From contig JAHEYJ010000015.1 of the NCBI GenBank assembly GCA_023251675.1, forward strand, positions 1 through 36,041: a DNA stretch of 36,041 nt. The letters are read 5' to 3'. Both the position numbers and the translations under genes were made by a program. How positions within the stretch are numbered: position 1 is the stretch's first letter; each line of letters opens with the position of its first letter. The notes under the pieces were generated by a model, which saw nothing but the letters and a program-made list of their open reading frames with translations, was not told where the DNA came from and did not search any database. This document shows positions 22,348 through 30,813 of the stretch, piece by piece. The stretch comes from Bacteroidota bacterium (GTDB lineage Bacteria; Bacteroidota; Bacteroidia; Palsa-948).

Positions 22348-22751
22348 AAAAAATAGTATTGGTAATCGGTATTCAGTTATCGGTGATCGGCGGGATTGTT
22401 GCACAAGAAAAAACTGCCGATAAATCTTCGGTGGATAAGCAAAATATGACTGTTACCACACAGGATGCCTTTTATCCGAAAGGCGAACAGGCGCTTTATA
22501 CTTATGTAATGATGAATACAAAATATCCCGAGGAGTCAATAAAGAAATATGTGACAGGAAACGTATCGCTCAGCTTTGATGTGATGGCTGACAGCACCGT
22601 CTCCAACGTGAAAATAATCAGCGATGTGGGCTACGGAGTTGGCGAGGAAGTAAAAAAGCTTTTGGAAAAACTAAAATTCGCTCCGGCAATAATGATGGGC
22701 GTTAAAGTGAAATCAAACCTGATCATGGATTTTCCCGTTAAAGCGCATTAA
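22344..22751 (+). CDS. Small periplasmic TonB-C-terminal-domain protein
   Basis: A 135-residue exported protein with one TonB_C-like domain (about 50-132: NTKYPEESIKKYVTGNVSLSFDV, then VSNVKII, then LLEKLKFAPA). It lacks the Pro/Lys-rich linker and stable membrane anchor of true TonB, so it is not a standard energy transducer. The signal MKKIVLVIGIQLSVIGGIVAQ is encoded by DNA with repeated ATCGGT-like units and may be repeat-derived. It is coupled to purN by ATGA overlap, although no functional link is evident, and is convergent with atpG. Confidence 0.8.
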   Translation: MKKIVLVIGIQLSVIGGIVAQEKTADKSSVDKQNMTVTTQDAFYPKGEQALYTYVMMNTKYPEESIKKYVTGNVSLSFDVMADSTVSNVKIISDVGYGVGEEVKKLLEKLKFAPAIMMGVKVKSNLIMDFPVKAH

Positions 22752-22766
22752 AGGGGAAAAGCGCCT

Positions 22767-22803
22767 AATTCAAAAGCAACAGCCGGCTGTCCTCTTTTGA
22801 ATT
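22767..22803. terminator. Probable bidirectional terminator between the TonB_C gene and atpG
   Basis: AATTCAAAAG (22767-22776) and CTTTTGAATT (22794-22803) form a perfect 10-bp stem. A second palindrome ACAGCCGGCTGT (22779-22790) forms the top. It lies between convergent genes, and A/T tracts at both ends suit termination in either direction. Confidence 0.6.
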
Positions 22804-22823
22804 TTGACTTGTAAACTTTTAAC

Positions 22824-23708
22824 TTAGTTTTTTAACGCTTCCGCTCCGCCGACAATCTCCAGGATTTCTTTGGTGATGGTCGCCTGGCGCGCTTTGTTGT
22901 AAGTGAGGCGAAGCTCTTTGAGCATTTCCTGCGCGTTATCGGTCGCTTTGTGCATGGCGGTCATGCGCGCCCCGTGCTCAGACGCATTTGAATCAAGAAG
23001 CGCTTTGTAAAGCTGAACTTTCAGCGCTTTAGGAATAAGGTCTTTTACTATCTCTTCTTTATCAGGTTCGTAGATATAATCGATCGATGTTTTCTTGACT
23101 GTTTTATCCTGCACCGGTTTTACCACCGGAAGGTATTGTTCGGCTGTTACAACCTGGGTAGCGGTATTTTTAAACTGGTTATAGAAAAGTTCCACCACAT
23201 CAAACTTTCCGGCTGCATACTCGGCCATAATGGTTTCGACAACCGCAGAAGTTTTATCGTAACTCATGCCGTCGAACAATTCGCTGTGATTGGCAAAGAT
23301 CCTGAAATTATTTTTCCGGAAGAAATCCGCTCCCTTCTTTCCAATAGCGAGAACCTGTATGTTGCCCGCCTTTTTCTGCTCAGCATATTTTTCAATGATC
23401 GTACGCATCGCCAGCCGGATTGGATTTGAGTTAAAGGCACCGCATAATCCGCGGTTGGACGTAACCATAACAAAAAGCACATTTTTAACAGGCCGTTCTT
23501 TTGCAAACTGGCCCCCTGCCGATGCTTCCAGTGAAGAAGTTACGTTGGCAAGAATTTCTTTCAGTTTGTTCGCATACGGCCGCATTTGCAGAATGGCATC
23601 CTGTGCCCTGCGAAGTTTGGCAGCACTTACCATTTTCATGGCACTGGTGATCTGCTGTGTAGAAATAGTGGAGGTTATTCTGGTGCGGACTTCTTTAAGG
23701 CTCGGCAT
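22824..23708 (-). CDS. atpG: ATP synthase F1 gamma subunit
   Basis: Central rotating shaft of F1Fo ATP synthase. 294 residues. The N-terminal helix MPSLKEVRTRITSTISTQQI..MKMVSAAKLRRAQ and the C-terminal helix RMTAMHKATDNAQEML..YNKARQATITKEILEIVGGAEAL are conserved. It is full length. The genomic setting is odd: atpA or other atp genes do not adjoin it. The upstream neighbour is a divergent ABC-transporter gene and the downstream one is convergent, so it is monocistronic here. Confidence 0.97.
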   Translation of the reverse strand: MPSLKEVRTRITSTISTQQITSAMKMVSAAKLRRAQDAILQMRPYANKLKEILANVTSSLEASAGGQFAKERPVKNVLFVMVTSNRGLCGAFNSNPIRLAMRTIIEKYAEQKKAGNIQVLAIGKKGADFFRKNNFRIFANHSELFDGMSYDKTSAVVETIMAEYAAGKFDVVELFYNQFKNTATQVVTAEQYLPVVKPVQDKTVKKTSIDYIYEPDKEEIVKDLIPKALKVQLYKALLDSNASEHGARMTAMHKATDNAQEMLKELRLTYNKARQATITKEILEIVGGAEALKN

Positions 23709-23985
23709 AATCTTATATATGATTTAAGATGCGAGCGAAGATAATATTTTCTCTGTTTCCACATCCGGTTTTTAGTTATTGGTCTTTAGTTTTAGTTGCG
23801 GGTTGCCGGTTATAGTTCCCAGCCCTGATAACTAAACCAATAAACCATTAAAACCATAAACTAAACTATTCAGATACCGGGATAAAATGTATTTTAGCAC
23901 TAGGTAATAAATAGGCTGCTGTTCGCACCTGCGAGTCCGTCCATTGGCGGACTGCAACTGCGGCTGCAACTGCCAACTGAATTTT
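23709..23985. other. Divergent intergenic region atpG / ABC ATPase, with repeat debris
   Basis: No gene. It contains a minus-strand -7-like TATCTTCG (23736-23743), the likely atpG promoter. It also has facing tracts of TTTAGTTATTGGT and AACTAAACCAATAAACC type (23770-23870), which form a loose inverted repeat. Near the ABC gene it has CTGCAACTGCGGCTGCAACTGCC (about 23954-23976). The last tract creates the false Cys-rich N-terminus of the ORF-track start at 23944. Confidence 0.5.
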
Positions 23986-25779
23986 ATGGGTCCCCGGCTT
24001 CTTGAAGTAAAAAACCTTGTTACAGAATTCCGAACAGAAGACGAAACGGTGAAAGCCGTTAACGGCATCAGTTTTACGTTGCACAAAGGCGAGATCCTGG
24101 GCATCGTGGGAGAATCCGGTACCGGAAAATCGGTCACGGCGCTTTCCGTCATGCAACTGGTAAAAAGCCCTGGAAGAATAACCGAGGGCGATATGATGTA
24201 CAATAGTAAGAAATTCGGTACGGTCAATCTCCTGAAGCTGACCAATGAACAATTCCGCCATTACCGCGGAAATGAAATTGGAATGATCTTTCAGGAGCCG
24301 ATGACCTCGCTGAATCCGGTCTATACCTGCGGAGATCAGGTGGCGGAAGCCATTCTTCTTCATCTCAAGTGTACTGCAAAAGCAGCCAGGCAAAAAACCA
24401 TAGACCTGTTCAAAGAAGTTCAGCTCCCGCGCCCCGAAGTGATGTACAACACTTACCCGCACCAGCTTTCGGGAGGGCAGCGGCAGCGGGTAATGATCGC
24501 CATGGCTATTTCGTGCAATCCCAGTATTCTTATTGCCGATGAACCCACCACGGCACTTGACGTGACGGTCGAACATACGATCCTTGACCTTCTGAAAAAA
24601 CTTCAGAAAGAGAGAGGCATGTCCATCATGTTCATCACACACGACCTGGGTGTTATTGCCGAGTTGGCCGACCGGGTGATCGTAATGTATAAAGGAAGAA
24701 TTGTTGAAGAAGGAAGCGTTTGGAAGATCTTTGCCAATCCACAGCATCCTTACACCAAAGGATTGTTGGCTTGCCGTCCGCCGCTCAACAGGCGGTATCA
24801 TATGCTGCCCACCATTTCCGATTTCATGATCACTCGCGACGACGGAAGCATGACCCAGAGTCCGACCACCATTGAGCAGGTGACCAGCAAATTGCTTGTT
24901 TCGCCGCGCGAGCGTTTGGCGCGGCACAAAGAGATCTATGCCGGGGAACCGGTTTTGAAAATAAAAAATCTTCAAACCTATTTCCCGATCCGGAAAGGCA
25001 TCTTTGGCCGGTCGAAACAATTCGTGAAAGCAGTTGATGATGTTTCGTTTGAAGTTTATTCCGGAGAAACACTTGGCTTAGTGGGAGAATCCGGATGCGG
25101 AAAAACAACTCTGGGGCGAACCATTTTACGGCTGATCGAACCTACCGGCGGAGAAATAATTTATAAAGGGAATGACATCACCCGGCTCAGCAGGGGCGAA
25201 CTGCGGCCGTTACGCAAAAATCTGCAGATCATTTTCCAGGATCCGTATTCATCGCTTAATCCCCGCATCACTATCGGTGAATCCATTGTGGAGCCGATGC
25301 GCGTTCATCATTTACACGAACACGACAGCCTGAGAAAACACAAAGCGATGGAGCTTCTGAAAAAAGTAAACCTGGATGAAACGCATTTTTTCCGTTACCC
25401 GCACGAATTTTCAGGTGGCCAGCGGCAGCGCATCTGCATCGCCCGCGCCCTGGCGCTCAATCCTGAATTCATCATCTGCGACGAATCCGTTTCCGCATTG
25501 GATGTTTCCATTCAGGCACAGGTGTTAAACCTGCTGCGCCAGCTTCAAAAAGAATTTAAGTTCACTTATATTTTTATTTCGCACGATCTATCCGTAGTAA
25601 AATTCATGAGCGACCGCATGATCGTTATGCAGAGCGGAAAGATTGTGGAGATGGGAGAATCCGATTCCATTTACGCCAATCCCCAGACCGAATACACCCG
25701 GAAACTCATTAACGCTATTCCCAAAGGAGAGCTGGACGATATCAAAAAGAGGATGGTTGGCAGCGAACAGGATTCCTAA
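23986..25779 (+). CDS. Fused two-ATPase oligopeptide/dipeptide ABC transporter protein
   Basis: A single 597-residue chain with two ABC ATPase domains, equivalent to DppD-DppF or OppD-OppF fused (GsiA-like). It powers peptide or related import. First domain: Walker A GESGTGKS 42-49, LSGGQ 161-165, Walker [13 protein letters not shown]. Second domain: Walker [10 protein letters not shown] 367-375, FSGGQ 475-479, Walker [13 protein letters not shown]. The OppD/F-type linker [15 protein letters not shown], with cysteine, follows the first domain. I start at the ATG at 23986; the upstream TTG adds a Cys-rich repeat-coded segment. Permease and binding-protein genes are not adjacent. Confidence 0.93.
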   Translation: MGPRLLEVKNLVTEFRTEDETVKAVNGISFTLHKGEILGIVGESGTGKSVTALSVMQLVKSPGRITEGDMMYNSKKFGTVNLLKLTNEQFRHYRGNEIGMIFQEPMTSLNPVYTCGDQVAEAILLHLKCTAKAARQKTIDLFKEVQLPRPEVMYNTYPHQLSGGQRQRVMIAMAISCNPSILIADEPTTALDVTVEHTILDLLKKLQKERGMSIMFITHDLGVIAELADRVIVMYKGRIVEEGSVWKIFANPQHPYTKGLLACRPPLNRRYHMLPTISDFMITRDDGSMTQSPTTIEQVTSKLLVSPRERLARHKEIYAGEPVLKIKNLQTYFPIRKGIFGRSKQFVKAVDDVSFEVYSGETLGLVGESGCGKTTLGRTILRLIEPTGGEIIYKGNDITRLSRGELRPLRKNLQIIFQDPYSSLNPRITIGESIVEPMRVHHLHEHDSLRKHKAMELLKKVNLDETHFFRYPHEFSGGQRQRICIARALALNPEFIICDESVSALDVSIQAQVLNLLRQLQKEFKFTYIFISHDLSVVKFMSDRMIVMQSGKIVEMGESDSIYANPQTEYTRKLINAIPKGELDDIKKRMVGSEQDS

Positions 25780-25825
25780 ATAACAAAATTAAAAGACGGG
25801 TTCTGCGGTATGTATTTCTTTCCTG

Positions 25826-25854
25826 TTGTGAAGTACTTCTATTTTTTATCTTCG
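25826..25854 (+). promoter_or_regulatory. Candidate promoter of the GT2 gene
   Basis: TTG (25826-25828), 18-nt spacer, TATCTTCG (25847-25854). The implied start near 25860 excludes the ATG at 25856 and supports 25892. Confidence 0.45.
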
Positions 25855-25891
25855 CATGCTTCTCTGCAATCATCTGCGAAAAAAATCTGCA

Positions 25892-26605
25892 ATGTATCTC
25901 AGCATCATCATTCCTCTCTATAACGAAGAATCGCTGATAGGCGAATTGCTCAATGAATTGAAGCGTGTAAATTTTCCATCTTTTGTAGAAAAAACGGAGA
26001 TCATTATTGTTGATGATCAGTCCACTGACAAATCCTATGCTTTGGTGCAGGAATATGGTAAAGATAAAGCCGGCATTAAACTGATACGCCAGCCTGCTAA
26101 TAAAGGAAAAGGGTTTGCCGTGAAAACCGGAATTCAACAGGCGGCAGGTGATGTTATTCTTATCCAGGATGCGGACATGGAACTTGTTCCTGCGGATATT
26201 CCTTCGATGCTGAATGCCATGCACGAACTCCAGGTTCCGTTCATCAACGGTTCGCGGTATTTGCCGGGCGTGTTACGGCCGCAGGCCGCTTTCAGAAGGT
26301 ATTTTGCGAATAAAACATTTACCCTGCTCACTTCTCTCTTCATTAATGTTCATCTTACGGATATGGCATGCGGATATAAATTATTCCGAAAAGATCTTTT
26401 TGAGAAATTAAACCTCAACGAATCCCGTTTCGGATTTGAAGCGGAACTGATCATCAAATGCGGCCGCCTGCGGAAAAACTGGATCGCGGAGGTCCCGGTC
26501 CGTTATTTCCCGAGGAACGAAGGCGAAGGAAAAAAATTAAGAAGCTTTGACGGATTCAGAATTCTCAAAACTATATTTCTTTACGGCCTCTTACGGCTAA
26601 AATAA
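25892..26605 (+). CDS. Family 2 glycosyltransferase, polyprenyl-phosphate sugar type
   Basis: A 237-residue GT2 enzyme resembling dolichyl/undecaprenyl-phosphate glucosyl- or mannosyltransferases, which load a sugar onto a lipid phosphate at the membrane. The GT-A fold start MYLSIIIPLYNEES, IIIVDDQSTDKS (Asp41-Asp42) and IQDADMELVP (DxD-like, 93-95) are seen, then ACGYKLFRKDLFEKLNL and EVPVRYFPRNEGEGKKL. There are no C-terminal transmembrane segments. The donor sugar is unknown. It opens a region of GT-C membrane enzymes that would use such lipid-linked sugars. Confidence 0.88.
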   Translation: MYLSIIIPLYNEESLIGELLNELKRVNFPSFVEKTEIIIVDDQSTDKSYALVQEYGKDKAGIKLIRQPANKGKGFAVKTGIQQAAGDVILIQDADMELVPADIPSMLNAMHELQVPFINGSRYLPGVLRPQAAFRRYFANKTFTLLTSLFINVHLTDMACGYKLFRKDLFEKLNLNESRFGFEAELIIKCGRLRKNWIAEVPVRYFPRNEGEGKKLRSFDGFRILKTIFLYGLLRLK

Positions 26606-26659
26606 TACCCGTTAGCTTCGCTAAATTGCATTTAATAATGATTTTATAATTCCTTTTTA

Positions 26660-28819
26660 ATGACGACCCTCTCCAAAACAATTTCCCGGTACCTGCTGCT
26701 CCTGTTACCATTCACCAGCTCCTGCACGCATCACCCGGAAATAGAAAATGTGTCTTACGATTTAGGACCTTTTAAAAATGGCATGATGACGGCCGATCTG
26801 ACAGAAGCTGTTTTTAAAGGAATAGAAATTCCGACCAGCCGCCAAATTCCATCCGGGTATTTCAAAATAGCGTTCCGGTTTAATAACCCGGGAAGTAAAA
26901 AATATTTTTATAAAATCTATTATCAGAACGAAACCTACAAATTCCCCGAAGAAAATGATTCCCTTTATAATCCATGTGCTGAAGAGAATTTTTACGGTTC
27001 ATGGGAAGATGTTTCGATCGGTTTTAAACCCCTGCCCGGCACTACCGAAGCAATTACCGATTCAATAAAAATATCCGGAAATCCCCGTGATGAAAAAAAA
27101 TATTACGGTGCCTTATTTGAGAGCTCCTTCTGGGGCAAAGAAGACATTGATGATGAAATGAAAAAAATAAAATCAAATCCCGAATGGTATGCCGGTATTA
27201 AAAAGAAAGCGGAGCAAAACAAAACAAGCACAGAGGATCAGTTGATGCTGGATGCAAAATGGATATTGAAAACCAGCGCAGGCACCCGGCTGCTCTTTTC
27301 GAAAGAGGACCTGCATAGTACCGCGCAACACATCCAATCTGACAGCACGTGGTATGCATCCATAAAGGGAAAAGCATTAAAAAACAAGATCGGTGCAGAC
27401 GAGCAGCTTCTGCGTGATGCGCAGTGGGTCCTGGAAAATGATACCAACCGGGCGAAACAAAATAACCGGTGGAAAAGAAATCCCCGGATGGGAAAATACA
27501 GCCTGATGATCGTGGTTGCTTCTGAAGATGATTTAGCCAACATCCCCGGGCATATCCAGCATCTTAATTTAACTTCTGACAGCGGGCTTTACATAAATCC
27601 ATATTATTTCTTCAAAAACAAAAAAAACCTTGAAAAACTTCCTGATACAAAAGTTTTTATTGACACCGCCTTCATTACCGTTTCCGCCTCGCTTGATCCG
27701 GCTTCCGGCATTTATGCAAGCGGAATAGATTATCCCGAAGCGGGCGAAATCCCTTCCTCTGAAAAATACGGATGGACAAAAAATCTATACATGAATGCCC
27801 AGTTCTCCCAGTTCTTTTCTGCACTTGCAAAAGACCTGCGCTTAAATACAATTCCGCTGATAAAGGATGTGAACGATTCAAGCTATACGCTGGAAGAGTA
27901 TATGAATGCGCTGAAAAAATTCCCGGAAAAAGATTTTATCCATGATTACATCCGAAATACGGATAAGCCCGGCGACTATATAAAATACAATGAAGCAAAA
28001 AAGGCCATTGAAATAATTACTCCCGGTAATAAAGATTTATCCAAAGCGCACAAAACCAACATGGGTGTTAAAACCAGGATTGGATTTACGTACGGAAAGA
28101 TCACGGCTAAAGTTAAATTTCCTGAGCTGATCAATAAATACAATGTGTGGAATGGATTGACGAATGCCTTCTGGCTCCTCTTCCAGGATGAACACGAATG
28201 GAACAGCCGAAGAACCTGCAAAACCGGGTATACGACCAAGGGCGACAACCGGGAAGACGCGCCACGGTTTCCAACAACCCATTATTCTGAAATTGATTTT
28301 GAAATGGTGAAGACGAGTCCGTATTGGACAAAAGAATATTATAATAAAAGTAAAGTGGTTCCGGATGAAGATGCACAGAAAACAGATGACATTGTTGTTG
28401 CCTGTACGAATTGGGATATGACCTGCAAAGACTGTAAAAAATATACGGTCGGCATTGATACCATCCATTACGGAAAACAGCCGTTTGAAACCAATCGCTG
28501 GTTTACCGCTTACCAGGCGCTTACGACACGAACACCGCAAAAAGATGATGAATTATTTAAAGGTTCGTTTTACTATTACCAGTTTGAATGGACGCCTACT
28601 CATATTATCTGGAGGATCGGCCCGGATAAAAATAATCTGCGGGTGGTTGGTTATATGGATTCAACCGTTACCTGTATTCCCAATAATCAGATGATCGCTG
28701 TTCTCACGCAGGAATATCATTTATCGGAATGGTGGCCCCCGATACCTTTCCGGCAGGAATATATACCGTTTCCCAAAAATGATATCAAAGGAGAATTATA
28801 TGAACTTACAATTGAATAA
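26660..28819 (+). CDS. GH16-like lipoprotein with tandem helical repeats
   Basis: A 719-residue predicted lipoprotein (signal ending FTSSC, Cys22). The C-terminal part (about 465-719) looks like a glycoside hydrolase family 16 domain: VKTRIGFTYGKITAKVKFP, FWLLFQDEHEW, the catalytic-type motif EIDFE at 544-548, then YYYQFEWTPTHIIWRIG. Between 161 and 259 two related 43-residue units occur, each with WYA(G/S)IK, then KA, then LxxDA(K/Q)W(I/V)L. The middle (280-450) is unassigned. Several extra cysteines lie in the GH16 part. It probably acts on a beta-glucan or envelope polysaccharide at the cell surface. Substrate is unknown. Assignment rests on motif reading only. Confidence 0.7.
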   Translation: MTTLSKTISRYLLLLLPFTSSCTHHPEIENVSYDLGPFKNGMMTADLTEAVFKGIEIPTSRQIPSGYFKIAFRFNNPGSKKYFYKIYYQNETYKFPEENDSLYNPCAEENFYGSWEDVSIGFKPLPGTTEAITDSIKISGNPRDEKKYYGALFESSFWGKEDIDDEMKKIKSNPEWYAGIKKKAEQNKTSTEDQLMLDAKWILKTSAGTRLLFSKEDLHSTAQHIQSDSTWYASIKGKALKNKIGADEQLLRDAQWVLENDTNRAKQNNRWKRNPRMGKYSLMIVVASEDDLANIPGHIQHLNLTSDSGLYINPYYFFKNKKNLEKLPDTKVFIDTAFITVSASLDPASGIYASGIDYPEAGEIPSSEKYGWTKNLYMNAQFSQFFSALAKDLRLNTIPLIKDVNDSSYTLEEYMNALKKFPEKDFIHDYIRNTDKPGDYIKYNEAKKAIEIITPGNKDLSKAHKTNMGVKTRIGFTYGKITAKVKFPELINKYNVWNGLTNAFWLLFQDEHEWNSRRTCKTGYTTKGDNREDAPRFPTTHYSEIDFEMVKTSPYWTKEYYNKSKVVPDEDAQKTDDIVVACTNWDMTCKDCKKYTVGIDTIHYGKQPFETNRWFTAYQALTTRTPQKDDELFKGSFYYYQFEWTPTHIIWRIGPDKNNLRVVGYMDSTVTCIPNNQMIAVLTQEYHLSEWWPPIPFRQEYIPFPKNDIKGELYELTIE

Positions 28820-28831
28820 TTTTTCCATTTA

Positions 28832-30811
28832 ATGTGTCAACGGTTAAAAACTGAAAATTATTTTTTACTCTGCTTCCTTTTCATCGTTGGCATTGTTCTT
28901 TTTTATACTTGCTTCCATGCGGAGTCTGTTTATGATTCCGGTGACGGAATTACGCATTACCTGATTTCAAAATATTCATGGAAACATCCTGAATTATTGA
29001 TTCATCTATGGGGAAAACCGTTTTTTACTTTATTAAGTTCCCCCTTCTCACAGTTTGGATTACTGGGAATAAGGGTTTTTCAGGTTTTTTGCGCGCTGGC
29101 AACTTCTTATTTTACCTTTCGGGTCGCCAAAAAACTGGATCTTAAATTTGCCTGGCTCCTTCCGTTATTTATTTGTTTCTCTCCTATCTATTTTGCGGTC
29201 ATAAACAGCGGCCTTACTGAAATCTTTTTCGGATGTGTGTTTATGTTCTCCGTTTGGATGATCTTTGAAAATAAATTCATCCTTGCCGCCCTGGCCGCCT
29301 CCTTTCTTCCGTTTGTACGTTCAGAGGCCTATGTAATCCTTCCGCTCATTGCCTTATTATTTCTTTTCAGGAAAAAATGGATTTGCCTGCCCTTACTATT
29401 ATTTGCGCCCATTGTTTATTCGATAGCCGGTACTAGTTACTACAACGATTTTTTTTGGATAATTAATCAAAGCCAATCCTTAACAGATGAAGGATATACC
29501 GGGGGAAAAGGCGAATTCCTTCACTACATAAACCATTATGAAGAAATTACCGGGACCATTTTATATTATTTAATTTCAATAGGACTCATTGCAGTACTTT
29601 ATAAACTTTTCATTTATCTTAAAAACAGAGCCGATAACTCCAGGTCGTTTTTTGTTTTAGAAGAATCGGTTTTAATTTTTGGTTCCTTCCTTGCTGTTTT
29701 GTTCCTTCATTCATTCCTGTTTTGGTACAAAGGCTTTTCCTACACGAACCTGGGAATGATGCGGTACATGGCCGTTTTGATACCTTCCGCTTCCCTGATC
29801 GCGCTGAGAGGGATGAATGCGATCTTGTTTCCACTGAAAAATCATCTGGTTGCTTCCGTCTTGATTGCAGCATCGGCTGCTGTTCTGATTATGAAAGCTC
29901 CTTTTCAGCAGAATTATTTTCCTTTTCGCCTTGGCGCTGAAGAAAAAGTGGTGGATACGGCCGGCCGCTGGTTCCTGCATTCGGATTTTAAAAACAATAT
30001 GCTTTATTATTCACAGCAATTTTTAATTACTCTCGCCGATAAAGATCCCTTTGATAAAAAAGAAGCGGAAGAACTTATTTATGTTGACAAAAATAATTTC
30101 ACATCCAATATAAAAGACAGTGCCGTTGTCATCTGGGATGCGCATTACAGTCCTGCAGAAGGCCGGTTACCGCTTGATTCATTACGGGGCAATCCGCATT
30201 TCGAATTGCTCCGGGAATTTGTACCGGCGCATGAATTTACAGTGCTGGGAGATCATAAATTTATCATTTGTGTTTTTCAGAAACACAATTTCCTTCCTGC
30301 CGGCAACAGCAACCCAACGGCACCACCGGATGCACTTTGCGTTGATTGGAATGGTTTTGAGGCCGGGGAAAAATCACAGCAGCCCGAAATGCTTTCAGCA
30401 GAAAAATATTATTCCGGAAAACAAAGCGCTAAATCCACTGCTGCTACAGAATTCGGACCGGGTATTCAAAAGCCGCTTGCTGAAATCAATCAATGGGAAT
30501 CGCTGAAAGAAATTCAGATGCAGCTGAAATTATTTGCTTCCGCGCAACCGAAAGACCTGTACGGTGTTATGGAAATTATGGGGACGGACAATAAGCAGCT
30601 AAACTGGCAGTCGGTTAAGATTCAGCTGCAGGATACATCAATGTCCAGGTGGGCATCTGTCTCCTGCGGTTTTTTTATCGATCCGGTTTATTTAATAAAA
30701 GGGAATTACCTGAAACTATATGTATGGAACAGCGGGAAAAATAACTTTTACACGGACGACATGAAAATTTCTTTTCTGAAGAACGATCCAAAAAAAATAA
30801 TTGTCTGGTAG
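28832..30811 (+). CDS. GT-C-type membrane glycosyltransferase-like protein with C-terminal soluble domain
   Basis: A 659-residue protein with about ten transmembrane segments in the first 370 residues. The first periplasmic loop has paired acidic residues (YDSGDGITHYL, Asp35 and Asp38) and IHLWGKPFFTLLSSP, as in PMT/ArnT-like GT-C enzymes that use lipid-linked sugars. The last about 220 residues are soluble and end in a predicted beta-sandwich with LYVWNSGKNNFYTDDMKISF, which closely resembles the end of the protein at 33855-35702. It follows the GH16-like gene by 12 nt and is probably in its operon. It ends 2 nt from the convergent next gene. Acceptor unknown. Confidence 0.7.
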   Translation: MCQRLKTENYFLLCFLFIVGIVLFYTCFHAESVYDSGDGITHYLISKYSWKHPELLIHLWGKPFFTLLSSPFSQFGLLGIRVFQVFCALATSYFTFRVAKKLDLKFAWLLPLFICFSPIYFAVINSGLTEIFFGCVFMFSVWMIFENKFILAALAASFLPFVRSEAYVILPLIALLFLFRKKWICLPLLLFAPIVYSIAGTSYYNDFFWIINQSQSLTDEGYTGGKGEFLHYINHYEEITGTILYYLISIGLIAVLYKLFIYLKNRADNSRSFFVLEESVLIFGSFLAVLFLHSFLFWYKGFSYTNLGMMRYMAVLIPSASLIALRGMNAILFPLKNHLVASVLIAASAAVLIMKAPFQQNYFPFRLGAEEKVVDTAGRWFLHSDFKNNMLYYSQQFLITLADKDPFDKKEAEELIYVDKNNFTSNIKDSAVVIWDAHYSPAEGRLPLDSLRGNPHFELLREFVPAHEFTVLGDHKFIICVFQKHNFLPAGNSNPTAPPDALCVDWNGFEAGEKSQQPEMLSAEKYYSGKQSAKSTAATEFGPGIQKPLAEINQWESLKEIQMQLKLFASAQPKDLYGVMEIMGTDNKQLNWQSVKIQLQDTSMSRWASVSCGFFIDPVYLIKGNYLKLYVWNSGKNNFYTDDMKISFLKNDPKKIIVW

Positions 30812-30813
30812 TT

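Noticed and set aside
23944-23985. Cys-rich N-terminal extension MADCNCGCNCQLNF of the ABC protein
   Set aside because: Begins at TTG and is encoded by a CTGCAACTGC repeat; ATG at 23986 gives the standard start.
23866-25020. 384-aa ORF on the minus strand
   Set aside because: It is antisense to the well-supported two-domain ABC ATPase; composition shows no protein family features.
28037-28540. 167-aa minus-strand ORF
   Set aside because: Antisense to the GH16-like region; no independent support.
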